From: CAWVWD01 sp045106825
GTDB taxonomy: Bacteria; Bacteroidota; Bacteroidia; Chitinophagales; Saprospiraceae
NCBI GenBank assembly: GCA_045106825.1
Contig: JBGCFH010000161.1
Coordinates: 1 to 24,526, forward strand
DNA length: 24,526 nt
Direction: 5' to 3'
The notes under the pieces were generated by a model. That model was not told the DNA's origin. It saw only the letters and a program-made list of their open reading frames with translations, and searched no databases. The number at the start of each line of letters is the position of its first letter. Positions within the stretch are counted from its first letter, which is position 1. Below, piece by piece: positions 22,930 through 24,526 of the stretch. The position numbers and the translations under genes were made by a program.

Positions 22930-24526
22930 ATGAAACTAAAAAATACGTTATTATTGGCGTTTTTGCTTATCGCAATAATAGGAACAGCACAAGACAAGAA
23001 AAAATGGGATGTCTTAAATCCTCCTGGTGAGTACAAGGAAATTGAGTTCATAACGGACGAAGGAACATGGATGAATTTGGACGTAAGTCCTGATGGTCAG
23101 ACGATTATCTTTGATATGTTAGGCGATATTTATTCCATTCCAATCACTGGCGGAACGGCAAAAGCTTTGCGTCAAAATCATGCTTTTGAAGTACAACCGA
23201 GATTTTCACCTGATGGAAAACAAATTGTTTTCACATCCGATGCTGGCGGTGGCGACAATGTTTGGACAATGAACGCTGACGGTTCTGATGCTAAACAAAT
23301 TACGAAAGAATCTTTTCGTTTGTTGAATAATCCAGTGTTTTCGCCTGATGGCGAATATATTGTCGCTCGAAAACACTTCACTTCTGGGCGTTCGCTTGGA
23401 GCTGGTGAGTTGTGGATGTATCACAAAACTGGCGGAAGTGGAATGCAACTCACAAAACGCAAAAATGACCAGCAAGATGTAAATGAACCAACGTTCTCAC
23501 CTGATGGTCAATATATTTACTACTCGGAAGATGTGTATCCAGGTGGCTATTTTCAATATAATAAAGATCCAAATTCACAGATTTTTGTGATTCGCAGATT
23601 TGACCGAGAAACTGGTAAAATTGAAACGGTAACTGGTGGTCCAGGTGGTGCAATTCGTCCACAGATTTCGCCAGATGGCAAAACGATGGCTTTTGTAAAA
23701 CGAGTTCGCACGAAGTCCGTCTTGTATTTACACGATTTGGAAACTGGCGAAGAATGGCCAATTTTCGATGGTTTGTCAAAAGACCAGCAAGAAGCTTGGA
23801 CGATTTTCGGGATTTATACTGGCTACAACTGGTTGCCAGATAATAAACACATTGTGATTTGGGGAAATGGTAAATTCTCAAAAGTCAATGTAGAAACGCA
23901 AGAAGCAACCAACATTCCGTTCAAAGTTAATGCAAAACATAGAATTTACGATGCCGTTCGTTTTCGTCAAGAATTGGATTCAGATAATTTTGATGTAAAA
24001 GTGATTCGTCATGCTCAAACTTCGCCTGATGGTAAAACATTGGTTTTCAGTGCAGTCGGTTACTTGTGGACGAAACAAATGCCAAATGGCGAACCAAAAC
24101 GTTTGTTACCAAAAAACGATGATTTTCAATTTGAACCGAGTTTCTCTGCTGATGGAAAAACCTTAGTTTTTGTCACTTGGAATGATGAAAACGGTGGTGC
24201 AATTCACACGATGAAAGTTGGTGGAAAAACATCAACAAAACTAACGACGACCAAAAGTATTTTTCGTACACCAAAGTTTTCGCCTGATGGCAAAATGATT
24301 GTTTATCGCAAAGAAGGCGGAAACATGCAGCAAGGTTACACACATTCTAAAAAAGCAGGAATTTACACCATGTCTGCAACTGGTGGAACACCAACTTATG
24401 TTACTAAAAATGGCGAAAATCCATTTTTTGATAAAACAGGAAAACGCATTTTCTATAATACTGGTGGATATTTGTTTGGTGGAAAAAAACAAGTCGTTAC
24501 AAAGTGTAGATTTGAATGGAAATGAC
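22930..24526 (+). CDS. Secreted amidohydrolase with TolB-like N-terminal propeller, 3'-truncated, apparent frameshift
   Basis: A signal peptide (about 1-20, LLLAFLLIAIIGTAQ) precedes a beta-propeller built from TolB/WD40-like blades. SPDG motifs recur: VSPDGQ, FSPDGK, FSPDGE, FSPDGQ, ISPDGK, TSPDGK, a divergent FSADGK and FSPDGK. In Bacteroidota this propeller is normally the front half of a ~1000-residue periplasmic amidohydrolase; the catalytic half would lie beyond the window. Near the end the frame runs GGYLFGGKKQVVTKCRFEWK and stops at 24525. One A fewer in the A7 run at 24483-24489 instead gives GGYLFGGKNKSLQSVDLNGND, which continues to the window edge and looks like the natural protein. 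The gene is therefore either frameshifted or misread at this homopolymer. Confidence 0.82.

Noticed and set aside
23178..23881. Several minus-strand ORFs in the amidohydrolase region
   Set aside because: They are antisense shadows of the SPDG-rich propeller coding sequence.
1..24526. CRISPR array, defence island or prophage
   Set aside because: No regularly spaced repeats, nucleases, integrases or structural phage genes are visible; the HTH gene alone is not evidence of such a system.

Overview
The window looks like chromosome from an AT-rich member of the Bacteroidota, most likely class Flavobacteriia. The protein families point that way: SPDG-rich propeller amidohydrolase, membrane-anchored AraC regulator, glycine-lipid type acyltransferases, DUF3858 tails and FlgJ-like glucosaminidase. 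So do promoter-like TTTG / TAnnTTTG motifs in place of E. coli-type -35/-10 boxes. The genus cannot be resolved from the sequence alone.

Layout. Positions 1-1419 hold a 5'-truncated PLP aminotransferase translationally coupled to an NAD(P)H-dependent FMN reductase. Positions 1420-5125 are a scarred zone. It contains a long hairpin, the C-terminal remnant of a nitroreductase with three amber codons at expected Trp positions, an intact gamma-glutamyltransferase-like gene, a small XRE-type HTH gene, and a second gamma-glutamyltransferase copy that loses its 3' part where the HTH segment begins. Positions 5213-6910 hold a GDSL/SGNH lipoprotein, a 9-bp tandem repeat, and two consecutive C-terminal scraps of DUF3857/DUF3858 proteins. 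Positions 6928-8785 encode an overlapping pair of acyltransferases resembling GlsB/GlsA (OlsB/OlsA-like) of aminolipid synthesis. Positions 8786-9495 hold a DUF4286-like gene broken by one stop and a clear 183-bp MITE. The MITE has 13-bp perfect inverted termini and an 8-bp target duplication, and sits at the stop codon of 4-hydroxyphenylpyruvate dioxygenase (9495-10631).

From 10875 the region is ordinary housekeeping and accessory chromosome. In order: a lipoprotein, a BASS-family transporter, a glucosaminidase, a NadR-like nucleotide kinase, a saccharopine-dehydrogenase-like reductase, a GNAT acetyltransferase, and an AraC-type membrane regulator followed by an ACC-deaminase/D-cysteine-desulfhydrase-like enzyme and an HTTM-like membrane protein. 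Then come a PAF-acetylhydrolase-like hydrolase, a DUF1963 protein, a methyltransferase, and the N-terminal propeller part of a periplasmic amidohydrolase. The amidohydrolase frame appears shifted at an A7 run just before the window ends.

I see no CRISPR array, tRNA, rRNA, phage genes or defence system, and no convincing new multi-gene system. The strongest non-routine signals are the MITE, the broken gamma-glutamyltransferase tandem, the concentration of gene relics between 1.8 and 9.3 kb, the three-amber nitroreductase relic, and the long hairpin at 1766-1851.
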